Positions 46,990 to 59,046 of a stretch of DNA of 64,000 nt are shown here, one piece after another. The translations under genes were made by a program, and so were the position numbers. Position 1 is the first letter of the stretch. Every line of letters begins with the position of its first letter. The DNA comes from Nissolia schottii (Eukaryota > Streptophyta > Magnoliopsida > Fabales > Fabaceae): assembly GCA_003254905.1 (NCBI GenBank), contig QANU01085996.1, positions 407,511-471,510 of the forward strand, read 5' to 3'. The notes under the pieces were generated by a model. The model worked only from the letters and a program-made list of their open reading frames with translations, did not search any database and had not been told where the DNA came from.

Positions 46990-48430
46990 ATTTTGGAATA
47001 TTTTCTCACGCGCCAAAAAAGTGCACTACAATAGAGAACTCCAGACGGGTGAAGAACACTTCATACATCCACAAGAAATGAGGAGTGTCACTATGCCTCA
47101 GCATACAAACTCTCTCATTTGCGGAGGCTACCTCTAACCTATACTCATGGTCCCCCACTCCTTCCTCTGTTAACTCCAGGGCCTCGCTCAAACAACTAAT
47201 GTGTTCCTCCCTAATGATGGAAGAAATGACGAATGCCTCTGGGTCTATCCACCCATAGGCTAACTGTTCACGGGACCCCCCCGCAAAGGATGTGACCTCT
47301 TCAACCTTTCCGTGACTTTACAAATTTCAAACTATTGAAAAAGAAGAAAAACAAACCAAAAGCTTAACCCCTAAATGCACACAAAACCCAAAAAAAAAAA
47401 TCCCCTTTTACCATTCACGGAGGGCATGGCAACATATACACCTAAGGTACCCACAACAGTCTGAAGCAAAAACAAGGATTACAAGTACCAAACTCAACCG
47501 AAAACCTATAACATCTCAAAGAGAAAGGGAAGAAGAGCTTAACAATTTTTATCTCCAAAAAGGAATCAAAGCGGCAAAACAACAACACAATCTCCACAGA
47601 ATGGGTGCTGTCAACAAAACCCAAGATAAACACAAAGCAAAGCGCAACAAAACGTAGACAGAAAAATGCAAAGGTCAGAGAGAGCGAAAATAGCAATCGA
47701 GAGAATGCGAAAGTGGAAAGACAAGAAAAAACTAAAGTTAATAAACCCAAAGTGGAGAGAATGTATAGCATTACGATTTAAAACTGAAGGGAAGGCCAAA
47801 AGATTTTCCCTCTAAACCCATCATTACAAGGCCTGGCACGCACTTCCTTGGGAACCTCAAACGCTCACCTACTATACACGTGTCATCAAAGGAGTGGATC
47901 AATTTCTCACGACAGGATGCACCTCTCGTCACACGATCCCCAAAATGGAAAATTTTCTTAACTGCCACAACTTCTTGAGGACACCCCTTCCACAGAACAA
48001 ATTCTTAATGATACACAAGTATCTAACTCGAACCACAGAACTTCACTCCGCACTCCTAGCTAGGGGCCCCTATTATGGGGCTGGGTCATAAAGGCCCATC
48101 CTAGAACCCCATACCCAAAGGTTCGCGGATCAACCCGACCTGAGTTCGCACCCCGCCAACAATCAGAGAGATTCTTGGCCCGTGATATCCTCCCTTTGGC
48201 GAGCAAAGCTTCGCAATTCTCGAAAACCAACTCAACGGAAAGATCCCCGAGATAGAGGAATTCACGACCCCCAATTAGGTATTTAAACCTAAGCAGCACA
48301 CCAGGTACGCCTAGAACCCATTTCCACCTTGATTTCCCTATTGCTTCGGACCTTCACTGACTTGAGCGTCGGAGTCCTTGCAGGTACCCGTCCCGGCGAC
48401 CCCGAACCCGCAGAGAAGCTCTAGGATCCG
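46990..48430 (-). mobile_element. Degraded LTR-retrotransposon-like segment
   Basis: The minus strand at about 48,360-48,420 contains gacgggtacctgcaaggact followed by ccgacgctcaagtcagtg, a phrase I recognise from LTRs of many plant retrotransposons. Adjacent minus-strand DNA to about 47,780 is G+C-richer and has interrupted frames, as in an LTR or leader. Further on, at 47,191-47,006, a short frame (TEEGVGDHEYRLEVASANERV) is present. No gag, RT or integrase domain could be identified, so the family and borders are uncertain. It may be a large non-coding derivative. Confidence 0.45.
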
Positions 48431-48514
48431 AATTGCATCGAGAAATCACCCCTTCGGTACATTTGACAATGTATGATATTGGATATAGGTGGTGTAAGAA
48501 TAGAGTTATTAAGT

Positions 48515-49011
48515 AGTGTTGTTTATTTTTAAAGAATGTTGGAGAAATCCCTCTTGGTTTCATAGAAAAATATGGGAGAAGATGCCAGGATGTTGTGTAC
48601 GGCATAAACGACAAGGACAATTACTTTCCATTCAAGATAAGGCAATGTTCAATAATGGTTGTTGTAGATGAAGGGTTTGAGGACATAATAGAATTCTACC
48701 AACTTAGAAAGAACTATGTAATAGAGCTTTATTATGCAGGTAGGGGAATTTTTCATATAGTTCCTCAAGATGAAATGCGATATAACATACAATATAGAAA
48801 AGAACCATCTAAGAACATAGCTTTCATTTTACCCTTCAATATCTATCAATATTTGAATAATTTCTACCATACCTACATACTTGAGTATAACATTGTCAAT
48901 CTTCCACACAAGGAACAAAACAATGAGCAACATTCTTCCATAGTTGATATTCCAAATCCTCCTATTGTCGAACAAGAAGATGTGATAGATCTACCCAATG
49001 TCGCATTTTAG
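48515..49011 (+). pseudogene. Unrecognised open frame, weakly B3-domain-like
   Basis: An open frame continues from about 48,515 (FLKNVGEIPLGFIEKYG) to the TAG at 49,009-49,011, about 165 codons. It lacks an in-frame ATG near its left end, so it is either an exon or a truncated gene. The order of hydrophobic, charged and aromatic residues (IRQCSIMVVVDEGFEDIIEF then YVIELYYAGRGIFHI) vaguely recalls the plant B3 DNA-binding fold, where a ...GW..F....L..GD..VF pattern is usual, but the key residues are not convincingly kept. The C-terminal part is Asn/Gln-rich. An intron donor may lie nearby, but I could not build a gene. Confidence 0.4.
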
Positions 49012-49895
49012 CAACATGATAGGTAAGATGATTTGAGCTTAACGAGATTTTGCACAATATTTTAATAACCTTATAAATAAAACTAAATAAAGTATGAATT
49101 ATTAAATGCAGGGAGATGTCTGACGCAACATCTACAATCAGTCTTCAAGGGTAATTTTTTTTTTTTATTGACAATATTACTTTATCAAGTTGGTGATAAA
49201 AACATTGTTAGGGTTTAAGAAAATAAGATTAATGTTTTTTTTATTAAGGTCAGATAAGGCTTTGCAGGTGTGACAAGGTTCAACATAAGGATGTTTAGCT
49301 ACAATGAAGATTGCAAGTCATTCCATAGTATATTAGATAATGCATGAACTGTTATTAACTCTAACTTTTGTATATGTAACTTAAGTTTATCTATCTGGTG
49401 TTGTATAAGTCAATTTGCTAAATAATACTTGAATATGTAAGCCTCATCAAACAATAGGATGATCATTTTGAACATATTGTGACTTATTTAATTTAGGATA
49501 ACAAGTATTTTATCATATTTTTATTATACAAAATACAATTAGTACAATACTTTGCATCTTCATCGAGTAACTTTTTTTTTTTTAAATTACTTGAGAAGTA
49601 TGTTTATGTTTAAAAATATCATTTATTATTGTACGTTGGTTTCTAATAAATTAATTTTATAACTTACTTTCCACAATATAATGTACATTTTAACCGTAAA
49701 GTATGAACTGTGAAACGTTCAATTATTTGAATGATGACGGTATCACAATAATATTTCTAAATGGTCATGTTAACTAATATACATATATGTTTCAAGTTAT
49801 TTTAGTAATAATTTCACTTTAAAATTTATCTTACATTCTATTTAAATAACTATTGACATATTTTATTTATTCACCGCGCATTGCGAGGGTATATA

Positions 49896-49946
<51 letters not shown>

Positions 49947-50640
49947 GTATGAGCATTATAAATGTGATGGGACCCAACAAAATTGTGTGGTTATAATCAT
50001 TTGTGGGAAACATAACATTATTTTTCCCGGAGGAGAAAATGAACTCTCAAATCAGATAAAATTTCCATTGTCACGCAAGAATAACACCGTTCTCATTGTT
50101 TCACCACCAATAGTCGTGAGGAAGCTTAACAAATTAACACACACACTCTTATCTTAAGAATGATACGTGACATTTTGTAATAAATTAAATACATTTTTTA
50201 AAACACAAACTTGCATTCTGTAAATTAAATGTGGCACATGACCAGTTTTACGACTCCTGCAACACTAGTAGTAAAAGAAAGTTCGGTCATTTGTACTCAT
50301 TTTTTTTTGGTGAGAAACACGGTGCCATATATATGCACTATACTATTAAATGAGATAAATGCATTGAAATTGATCATCCGTCCTTTTCCCATGTATAGTA
50401 AAAAATCTTTGAGCAGCATAAATAGAAGCAGCATACTTACAAGGAGTACAAACAATTTGTAGTTTCAATCATTATGACAAAAAAATCGCCAGAGACTAAC
50501 TAGCAGAGTTTATGTACCTATGATCACCAAAGACAGCAAAATTTTGTGTGTATAATACTAATAACAAGTAAAATTACACCAAACAAGTGGACTCTATTCT
50601 CCAATGACCCGAGTAGAAAAAAAAGAAAAAAGCTTTCTTC
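49012..50640. other. Intergenic, AT-rich
   Basis: No gene is seen. It holds a (TA)n microsatellite at 49,899-49,943. The right end, from about 50,500, is the 3' flank or untranslated region of starch synthase I. Confidence 0.45.
49899..49943. repeat. (TA)n microsatellite
   Basis: About 22 TA units in AT-rich DNA; likely variable in length. Confidence 0.9.
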
Positions 50641-50764
50641 CTGCTATACCTCGGCTCTATTAAACACGAAAATCCTCATAAGTAACAATGGATATATTGG
50701 AAGAAAATCTAGTGTTTGATCTTCTATGCATTATGCTATAAGACTTTGTCTCCAGTTTCTGGTT

Positions 50765-53700
50765 TCAGCAATAGGGTGGATCCATGAATGCCCACTCAAT
50801 GACTTGCTCGTATTGAGTGGCAGCATTGACCCATGTGTAGTCTCTTGTCATCCCTCTTTTCATCAATCCCTCCCAAGAGGGCTTGTATTCATTGTATGTT
50901 TGAATTGCATATCTCAAGGCCTGTCCAAATTAATTGGAAAAAAAAAAAAAAGAAGACAACAATAAGAACAACAAGTTGAACAAGCATGGCGCAGATTCCT
51001 TCACATTTTGTTGACTTGTCAGGCTAGCAATACAAAAATGATGATAAGGTTGTGTTTTGAAAATTTGAGGATTTTTTTTGGGTCAAGAAGCCCTAATGAA
51101 TCCAAGTTCAACTTCGTAGAGAATAAATTATAAGTAATGATATATCTTCTTACCAAATCTTCCTACAAATCTTGCTATATACTAAATAAAGTATTACGTA
51201 CTTTTATGTTAATAAGACATTGACTTCATTTATTTTTTACTTTATTCAGTATCTAGGAAGATTTTAACATGCTAAACTATCATGCCAGGAGTGCCTCCTT
51301 AAAATTTAAACTTTTGTAGACCAAGGGCAACAACCCTAAGAGTCATACTCATACACCCTAATAACTAAGAAATTTATCTAATTACGACAAATGATAATGT
51401 AGGTCATTGAGCTTAGTCAATAATTGAAAATAGTGGTTTTCGTAGAAATTATGGTTGTCTTTAACTTGTTTTCAATTCAAAGATGGGAATGGGACCACTC
51501 TCCCATGGGAAAAAAAAAAGGAAAAAGGAAGACAGGACAGTGACACCACTGACAACTACAAACTTATATGGCAACCATTTCTATAATTAACAAGGCATAG
51601 ACCAGAAAGTTCCACATCAATTTAGGAGAAGAAAGACAGCATAGAAAGAATTTTCTACATTGAAATGGACTCCATAGTCCATCATAACATGCTTATATAA
51701 AATAAACAATGAATTTGAATGGACAAGAAACAACATGCAGGTAAATCAAGCTTACCGCTAGCATGCTCTCCTTTGTTAGTGGTGAAAATGTCCACCTGTT
51801 AGTAAAGTTCAAAACAATGTCAAACAAATACAAATAAGCATATCCATAATTCTGCATTGTAAAATCCTCGGGAGCATTACCACTGATGGTGTTAGGGGTA
51901 AAAATTCATAGCAGGAATCAACAGATTTAGAGGGCTAAACCATAATTTAATTCATAATTGAACTCACATTATATAGTATCTGAAGTCAAATTAAAAATAA
52001 CAGTTGAAGATAAAAAAATCCAAGCTCTTGAACTACATACCCTGTGCCTTCATCACCGCTTCCTTCAGCAAATGGATTAAAATTTTGAACGGTATCCTGT
52101 AAAGAACAAAGATAAAGGCATCAAGGCAAAGAAATCATATTGAACAAGTCAATTGCTAACATTTTCTTGACTTACTCTCAGGCCCCCAGTCTGATGAACC
52201 ACTGGTATAGTTCCATATCTCATTGCATACAACTGATTTAGTCCACAAGGCTCGAACGTGGACGGCATTAGTAGTATATCACAGCTGATCATAACATGAA
52301 TATGGTAAGCAGCATGATTGATGCATAAACATTAAAGCATAATTACCTAAATTTTAAATGACTAGGGAATTGTTCTTAAAATGGTTTATGAACTTTGGAT
52401 TACCCCGCAGTTATTTTATGAGATATTGGAACATTAAATCCAACCCAACCCCGAAATTTATCTCTATAAGCTGACTCTGTTGCTCTCATCCAATCTTCAT
52501 ATACAGGGTTTCCTGAACCAAGCATTACCTGAAGAATGGAAAAATAACTAGAGTTAGGCCAGATATGAAGGCCACAAATAAAATACATCACATTCCGCAG
52601 AAATAATACTTAGTTATATTAATTAGAATTTGAGTGGCCTCAACTATATTCTCAAATGTAATTATTCATGCAAAGAAAGAAGTTGTATTTGCAAAGATGA
52701 CCAATCATGTGGAGACCTTTTCTGGTCAGTATCAAGATATTTAATTTTTATTTATACAATTTCTCTAGATGAACTTTATATCCTATGGCCCTACCAGTGA
52801 TCAATTAAACATAGGTAGTTAGGTACCACCACACCATGGATTTACTTAGTTGGCAGAGGATATGTGTCAAGGACCAATTTACAAAATCACTTACAAACTG
52901 AACATCATCTTCCATGAGCTCTGGAATTGCCATGCTAATCAGGTCAATACCTTTCTGGTAGTCAAGTCTTCCAATGAATCCAATCTGCAAGTTTCAGCTA
53001 TAAATCAAAAATAGAAAATGGCGAATAAGAATTTCAGCTATAACATAAACTTACCAACGGACACTCAGGCCTCGCTGGAAGACCCAATTCCTTCTGCAAA
53101 GAAATCTTGCATTTGACCTTTACAGAAAATTTGAGGTAAGATAAGCTCAGTTTAAGAGACAACAAAAAGGAGAGGGCAATAAAGGGAAAGACTAAAACCT
53201 ACCTTCCCAGAAAGGTCATCAGCAGAATAGTTGCAAGCAATATGTTCATCAGATGATGGGTCCCATTCAGTAATATCAATTCCATTTGTGATCCCTACTC
53301 AATAACAAAACCGTTACTAGTTTGAGCTTCAAGGCACATCATTCAGTGAAGAAATTAACAACAAAGTTCCTTGTTTTGATTTTACATATATTGACTTGCA
53401 TAACTAGGTGTACAAGTGAAAGTATTAAGCATGGTCGTGAGGAAAGATAAACACAAAAGAAGCTTCTGGAATTAGTAATGATCATGTGGAAAATAATAAT
53501 TTCTCCGCTACTGAATTTATGAAATCAAAGCAGAAATGAAATACTGCCTTCAAATAGCATGTGATCCATAACTAAGTCTGAATTACTCTTGTATGCACAA
53601 TGATTGTTTAATAGAGAAAATCACAAAGTCTATGAGTAACAAGACAGGCAAAACCAGTTATTCACCCTGTTGATTAGTTTTGTAAGTTTAGGGTTGTCAA

Positions 53701-56700
53701 GTCAACCTACTTTTACGGGTGAAAACCATAGTGTAGTCAAACTCCAATATCTTAGTGGACCTTAAAACACTTTAAACATTGAAGATATCCATTCCCACAG
53801 AAGAGAATTATTAGCCCCAAAGTCAGTTTAGCTTGCTCAAAAAATTGAAGTTCCCTCAGGAGCATAAACCTCATATCATAATCATCAATTTGATAAAAAT
53901 CTTGTAGCAGAGATAAACATTTCATAGTATGTGCTAAAAGGGGGGAAAAAGTTAAAAAAGCATACCATTGAGAACACTTTGTCGACTGCTCAATAGCTCA
54001 TGTAGACCATATCCACCTTCACTAGTGGTAATCTCCCAGGAATAACCCTGGAAAAAGGAGACAGATTTTTACACATTGCATATTATTATAGAATCAAATA
54101 CAAGACCTGTCTAGTACAAAGATTGTTATGATATCATAGTTTTTTCAACAAAGTAATGCAAGCTTTAACCTCAAGGCAAACAATGAAATTTTATAAAATA
54201 AGTATTGAATATGAAGAACAAAGAATATTGAGCAAAAAACAAATACCCAATGTTTGACTCGATAAAATAGCAAGAAGCAAAATATATGATATGCAGTATT
54301 ATGACCTTGCTCACTGTTACTATCCGGTCAGCTGTAACAATGGCACCTTTCAAAAAATTGACAGCTTCCCCCTTGTCAAGAGCATGCATCCTTGCCCAAG
54401 TAGGGAACACCCATTCCAGTGCTCCAAGCCACTCTGGAGGTAGCCCCAAATTACCATATGTGATTGCAGGTTCCACTCCCTAGCATATAGTTTCATCAGC
54501 TTGTTTGTTAATATATAAAAAAAAAAACTATGATTCAAAGACGCGAGATAGACCATCTAAGAATTTATCATAAGTTATAACTAATCATGAGGTTATTACA
54601 TATTTTCATATGGTATCCTCATGTTACAAACCTCTTGAGTTAATATAAATTAGCAAATTACATAATGCACCCTATTTTTGGTATCAGAGATCAAAGACAA
54701 TTCCATTCTCCAAGACCATTCACCAAGTCACCAACACAGATGAACCTCCTTGATATGAAGGCATAGCTGAGCCTATCATGTTCAAATCATGCATTTTGGT
54801 GTGACTATGGCCAACATGATTTTATGTTATGTATTTATTAACTTCAAATTAAATCCCACCTTGCAGGATAGTGCTTGACTGCTTGGTTGTTTGTATAAAC
54901 TTTGAAAAAGTATCAAATTTCAGTTTTCAGAAAATACATTTACCGTTATAATAGCCTTTCAAGATCTCTGTCTAATTTCTAGAATGTGACTTCGTCAATT
55001 GAAGGCAGCCAAGCAGAAAGCATGTGAACAAAAAGCACAAAATTGGGCTAAAAGAGACCCCTGCTCTTCCTTAGAAGCTTGAAATCTCATGCTAAGACCA
55101 TATAAAGGTCAAAGCATAATATTATTTCTGCTGCTCTTAGTAATACTTCCACAAAAAAAAAAAAAACTTATGAACTGAAATAATTTACCTGATGTGCAAT
55201 ATTATGTATCACTAATATACTACGTGCATCCTTATATATCCCATGTGGACGATACTTCGCTGCCAAAAGTCTGCACCACCAAAGTTGAAGTAGCAGTACT
55301 CATCCTCAGTAAGACAGTAATATCACCTCAGATAAATCATAAGAAGCTTCAAATGTGTAAAACCACAGGCCACAACAAAGCATAACAATAATTAAAAGAA
55401 AAAGTAAAAGTTTCTAACATAAGTAGCAAATTGCAGGACTTCAGGACGTCATTAGAACAAAAGATAGTCTCTACAAAAGTAAAAGTGCTCACATGTATAT
55501 TTTGATAAAGAAAAGCTTTGACAGAAATGGTAATCTTGTGGGGGAAAGAACATAAATTGTATCTCGTCATGAGAAAAGAAAGAGGAGATGAAGGTAGGAT
55601 TCATGCATACACTGGAACAAGGCTGGCATGCCAATCATTAATGAGGAATAAACAGTTTTCTCCATAAGTGAACCCTCCCAATGGAAGCACCAATGGGGCT
55701 TCACATGCTGCATGGCAAAGTAAAGTGAACCGAAACTGTAAAATCAAATGAGAAGGAAATTTATCATTACTCATGAATATAAAGATTGGAAGCCGAACAC
55801 TAATCTAGCATCAATAAGCTAGAAATTAACCAGATTATATACCTGATTATCCCCAAAAGTACCATACTTGTCCCCATATGGATTCCCTGATCTATGGAAT
55901 GAGGGGTGATCCACAAATACCTACACAATTAAGTAGCATCGAATATCAACAACACAGACTCAAAGTAGAAGCCATGGTGTATGAAATTAAATGGTTTCTG
56001 AGGTGTTCTTAGTCTTACCCAATCAACACCTTTCCTATATTCATGGAAGAATCCAACTTCTTGAACACCTCCAAAGCAGTTTACTTTGATGGGGCACTCA
56101 AGATCAACTGCGCCTGAAAACTTAAGGTCCGCAGAAGTACCATGAATGTATCTCGGCGAGACAACCATGACACGGTGCCCGCGAGCTGCTAGCGCTATTG
56201 GCAAAGAACCACAAACATCTCCAAGACCACCGGTCTTGGAATATGGGGCAGCTTCAGCGGTAACAAAGACAATATTGAAGGACAATCTAGTCTCAGCTTT
56301 CTCTTCTTGTTCTACATCCTCATCCTCGGTTTTGCCAATTACTTCTTCAACAGTTCTAACATCTTCTTTCATTTTCCCTGCATCTGCATGTGATTGATGC
56401 TCTTATCAGCTCCTCAAGACTCAAACCACAACATGCTCCAAATTTGATGGATGCAGGACTATTCTTAATTTTACCACTAGAGCTTTCAAAACATACATAA
56501 AAACCAGATTGCTAATTCAGTGGATTAAGGAAATTGAACCCAACAAAATTAGAGGAAGCCTAGGAAGATTTTCAAATACATTGCATACTACTTAGTTTAT
56601 GCACATGTAGAAGATAGTGGGAAATTGAATTGAAAACAAAGGGGAATCAAATGAGAGACCAAAACAACAGAAAGAAAGAAAGGGAAGGAAGGAGTCACCA

Positions 56701-57014
56701 GAGTCAGGAATCAAACGAAAGCCAACAAGAACGCCGAGATCATCCATCTCTCTGGCTAACATGAGACCCTTTTCTTCTTTAGGGGTTTGAGGATGCGCAT
56801 TTTCTTCTTCTTCTCTGTAGGGGCCGTCTTGTGAAGTAGGGGCACCAACCCCGCCGGAAAACGAAACAGTGAGAGGAAAGTTGGCATTTTTAGGTGCTCT
56901 GTTAAGAAGCAGAGAAGGAGGGGAACCCTGCCATATGGATGATGATACTAAATTGTTGTTGTTAGGTTGAGGCGTGCGGAGAAGGAGGAGAGGAGCGAGT
57001 TGGAGAGAGGCCAT
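50765..57014 (-). CDS. SS1: Starch synthase I, plastidic (soluble), 15 exons
   Basis: Fifteen exons give 640 aa: 57,014-56,699; 56,377-56,019; 55,920-55,843; 55,735-55,611; 55,270-55,189; 54,479-54,306; 54,047-53,966; 53,294-53,203; 53,093-53,055; 52,984-52,895; 52,528-52,404; 52,284-52,176; 52,096-52,041; 51,795-51,756; 50,920-50,765. It is a GT5 glucosyltransferase adding glucose from ADP-glucose to alpha-1,4-glucan ends, making short amylopectin chains in plastids (family knowledge). The N-terminus is Ser/Leu-rich, free of early acidic residues, and fits a transit peptide. The KTGGL substrate motif is at 153-157, followed by [18 protein letters not shown] typical of the SSI class. [11 protein letters not shown] opens the second Rossmann half. 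[10 protein letters not shown] holds the conserved Glu at 532, and a second TGGL is at 553-556. The end WAFMDPPYC also suits SSI. All intron phases agree, with no broken frames. Confidence 0.96.
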
Positions 57015-57042
57015 GCGATGCGTGTTGGGAAGGTAAGAGAGA

Positions 57043-57052
57043 GGGACACGTA
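57043..57052. promoter_or_regulatory. ACGT-core element in the SS1 leader
   Basis: ggacacgtag contains an ACGT core of the G-box/ABRE type, about 30 bp before the start codon, so probably inside the 5' leader. Binding by bZIP factors is inference from the core only. Confidence 0.25.
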
Positions 57053-57156
57053 GTCCAAAGTATGAGGGGAAAGGATCGGGAAGACAGGGAAAAGGAAAAG
57101 AAGAGAGTGTGACCAAAAAGAAGGAGAGTGAGTGAACACACACAGCACAAGACACA

Positions 57157-57165
57157 TGACGTCGT
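57157..57165. promoter_or_regulatory. TGACGTC element upstream of SS1
   Basis: The palindromic core atgacgtcg occurs about 145 bp upstream of the start codon. It matches the C-box/as-1 half-site recognised by bZIP proteins. Single occurrence, unproven. Confidence 0.3.
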
Positions 57166-57259
57166 TGTGATAGATAGACAGATTTGGAAAGAGAAAAGGC
57201 GGTGTGGGGAGGGCGTCCGTTGCCTCAGATCCACAAAAAGCGCCAAATTCTAGAAACAA

Positions 57260-58063
57260 CCCCCTGAGTTATGGGGTACAGTACAACAACGTAAAGAGAC
57301 CCGATTAGTCCAACATGCACACTAAAGCTAGCGTTCCATAAGGGTCCCGAGACAACGCAGCCGAGGCGCACATATTGGGTTCATTCCCGTCCAAAAATAT
57401 ATACCGTATTTATATACATAACATTACATTTTAATTTTTGTATTATTTATGTACTTAATTAAATATAATTAAAAATATTATTTATAAGTTTGTGCTGTTT
57501 GTGTATTAGTAAGAATAAAATTTTTGAATTATTACATATAATGTTTGTGCATTTTTTTAAATAATGTTCTGATTATAAAACATTATGATAATTTTGTAAT
57601 TTTATAATGCATTCATATTATAAAATTTGTGCATTTTTAAATAAAATTCAAATTACATATAATTGTAGTCCAAATAAAGTTTGTGCATGAATGCGCATAA
57701 ATTTTGTGCTTTAATACATATAATGTTTGTGCTTTAACGCTTTTAAATTTGTGTTCTATTTTAAAAAAAAAACTGTATTGTATACGTATAATAATTATAC
57801 ACATAGCATTTTTGATATTGTGTCTATCCATTTTAAATGTACACGCATCTCTTATATTTCATACATATTTTTTGAATTTTCTTTTTTAAATGTACAAAAA
57901 TTTATTAAAAAATTATATTAATATAAAAATATTTTTAAATCTTATATTTTCTCTTTCTTTTCTAAATATGTTTATGTTTTCATTATCTCTGTATTTTATA
58001 TCACAAGATGTTTATTAAATACTACCTAAAATTAGTGTAGATACTAAGTGAGACACATTTACA

Positions 58064-58102
<39 letters not shown>

Positions 58103-59046
58103 TTATAGAACTCCATATTTACATTATGTAATATGAATATAAATTTTACAACCTGAGTGAGAAAAAAAATTTAATGTTTATCCTAAAATTGGTTGATACT
58201 TGATATAATGAACATATTTGACGAAACCCCATCCCTATCGGAATCCCATGTAGGCGCTGTTACTAAATTATAAGGTGGGCGTTAACCCAATCACGGGGTG
58301 ACCCCTGACCACGTAATGTGATCTCAACAATTTCTTATCGTTCTATTCCGCCTATCATTTCCTATCCCCCCATAACAGGTTACAAAAATCATGCATCGCT
58401 GGCTTCAAAAGAAACTATTTCATATGTTTATGTCTTCATTTTCATTTGAGGCTCCCTATTAACGTTATCTATATATACTGTTTTTCCTTCTTTTTTAAAC
58501 TCAGGTACCATGAGTGAGAGTAAGAGTAAGAGTGAGAGTGAAAGTGATTAACTCAATTTAAAATATTATGATTGCTCTTCTTGACATAGATTTTTTTTTT
58601 TTTTTAAATTTTGAACACAACAACCTTTATACAAAGAATAAATTTGACTATATCACTCGACCTGTTTTATATTATTGAAGGTGAATTATTGAATTGGTAG
58701 TTTAATAGAAAGGAATGTAATTTGTTTTCAATTTTTTTATATTATAGCACAAAATTGGAATCCCGTACACGATCATTCATAATTTTACATTTTTAACAGG
58801 GAAAAAAAAAACTCTCTTACATGCAAAACATGATAAAAATTGAGCTTCCTACATATTACAATCTCGTTTTTCATTTTTCCTTTTTTTGCTTTTTATTTAT
58901 ACAATCACAAATTTTGTGTTTATGGCATCAAAGACTTGGTATTAAACCGACATAAATACCGATGACAATGACCAAAGTTCAGACCACATAAAACATGCTA
59001 ATTATAATGACTAATGATGTTTAGAAAAATAAACAAATTAATCAAG
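57260..59046. other. Intergenic between the IQD gene and SS1
   Basis: No gene is seen. It is extremely AT-rich at 57.4-58.2 kb, with repeated phrases such as gtttgtgcattttt and tttgtgctttaa that may be old repeat DNA. An AT microsatellite lies at 58,068-58,099. 58,520-58,550 holds a (gtgaga/gtaaga) short repeat. Confidence 0.45.
58068..58099. repeat. (TA)n microsatellite
   Basis: About 16 TA units in AT-rich DNA. Confidence 0.88.

Noticed and set aside
47442..47968. Phe/Leu-rich minus-strand frames
   Set aside because: Composition is that of an AT/CT-rich non-coding stretch in a degraded LTR-like segment; no retroelement motif.
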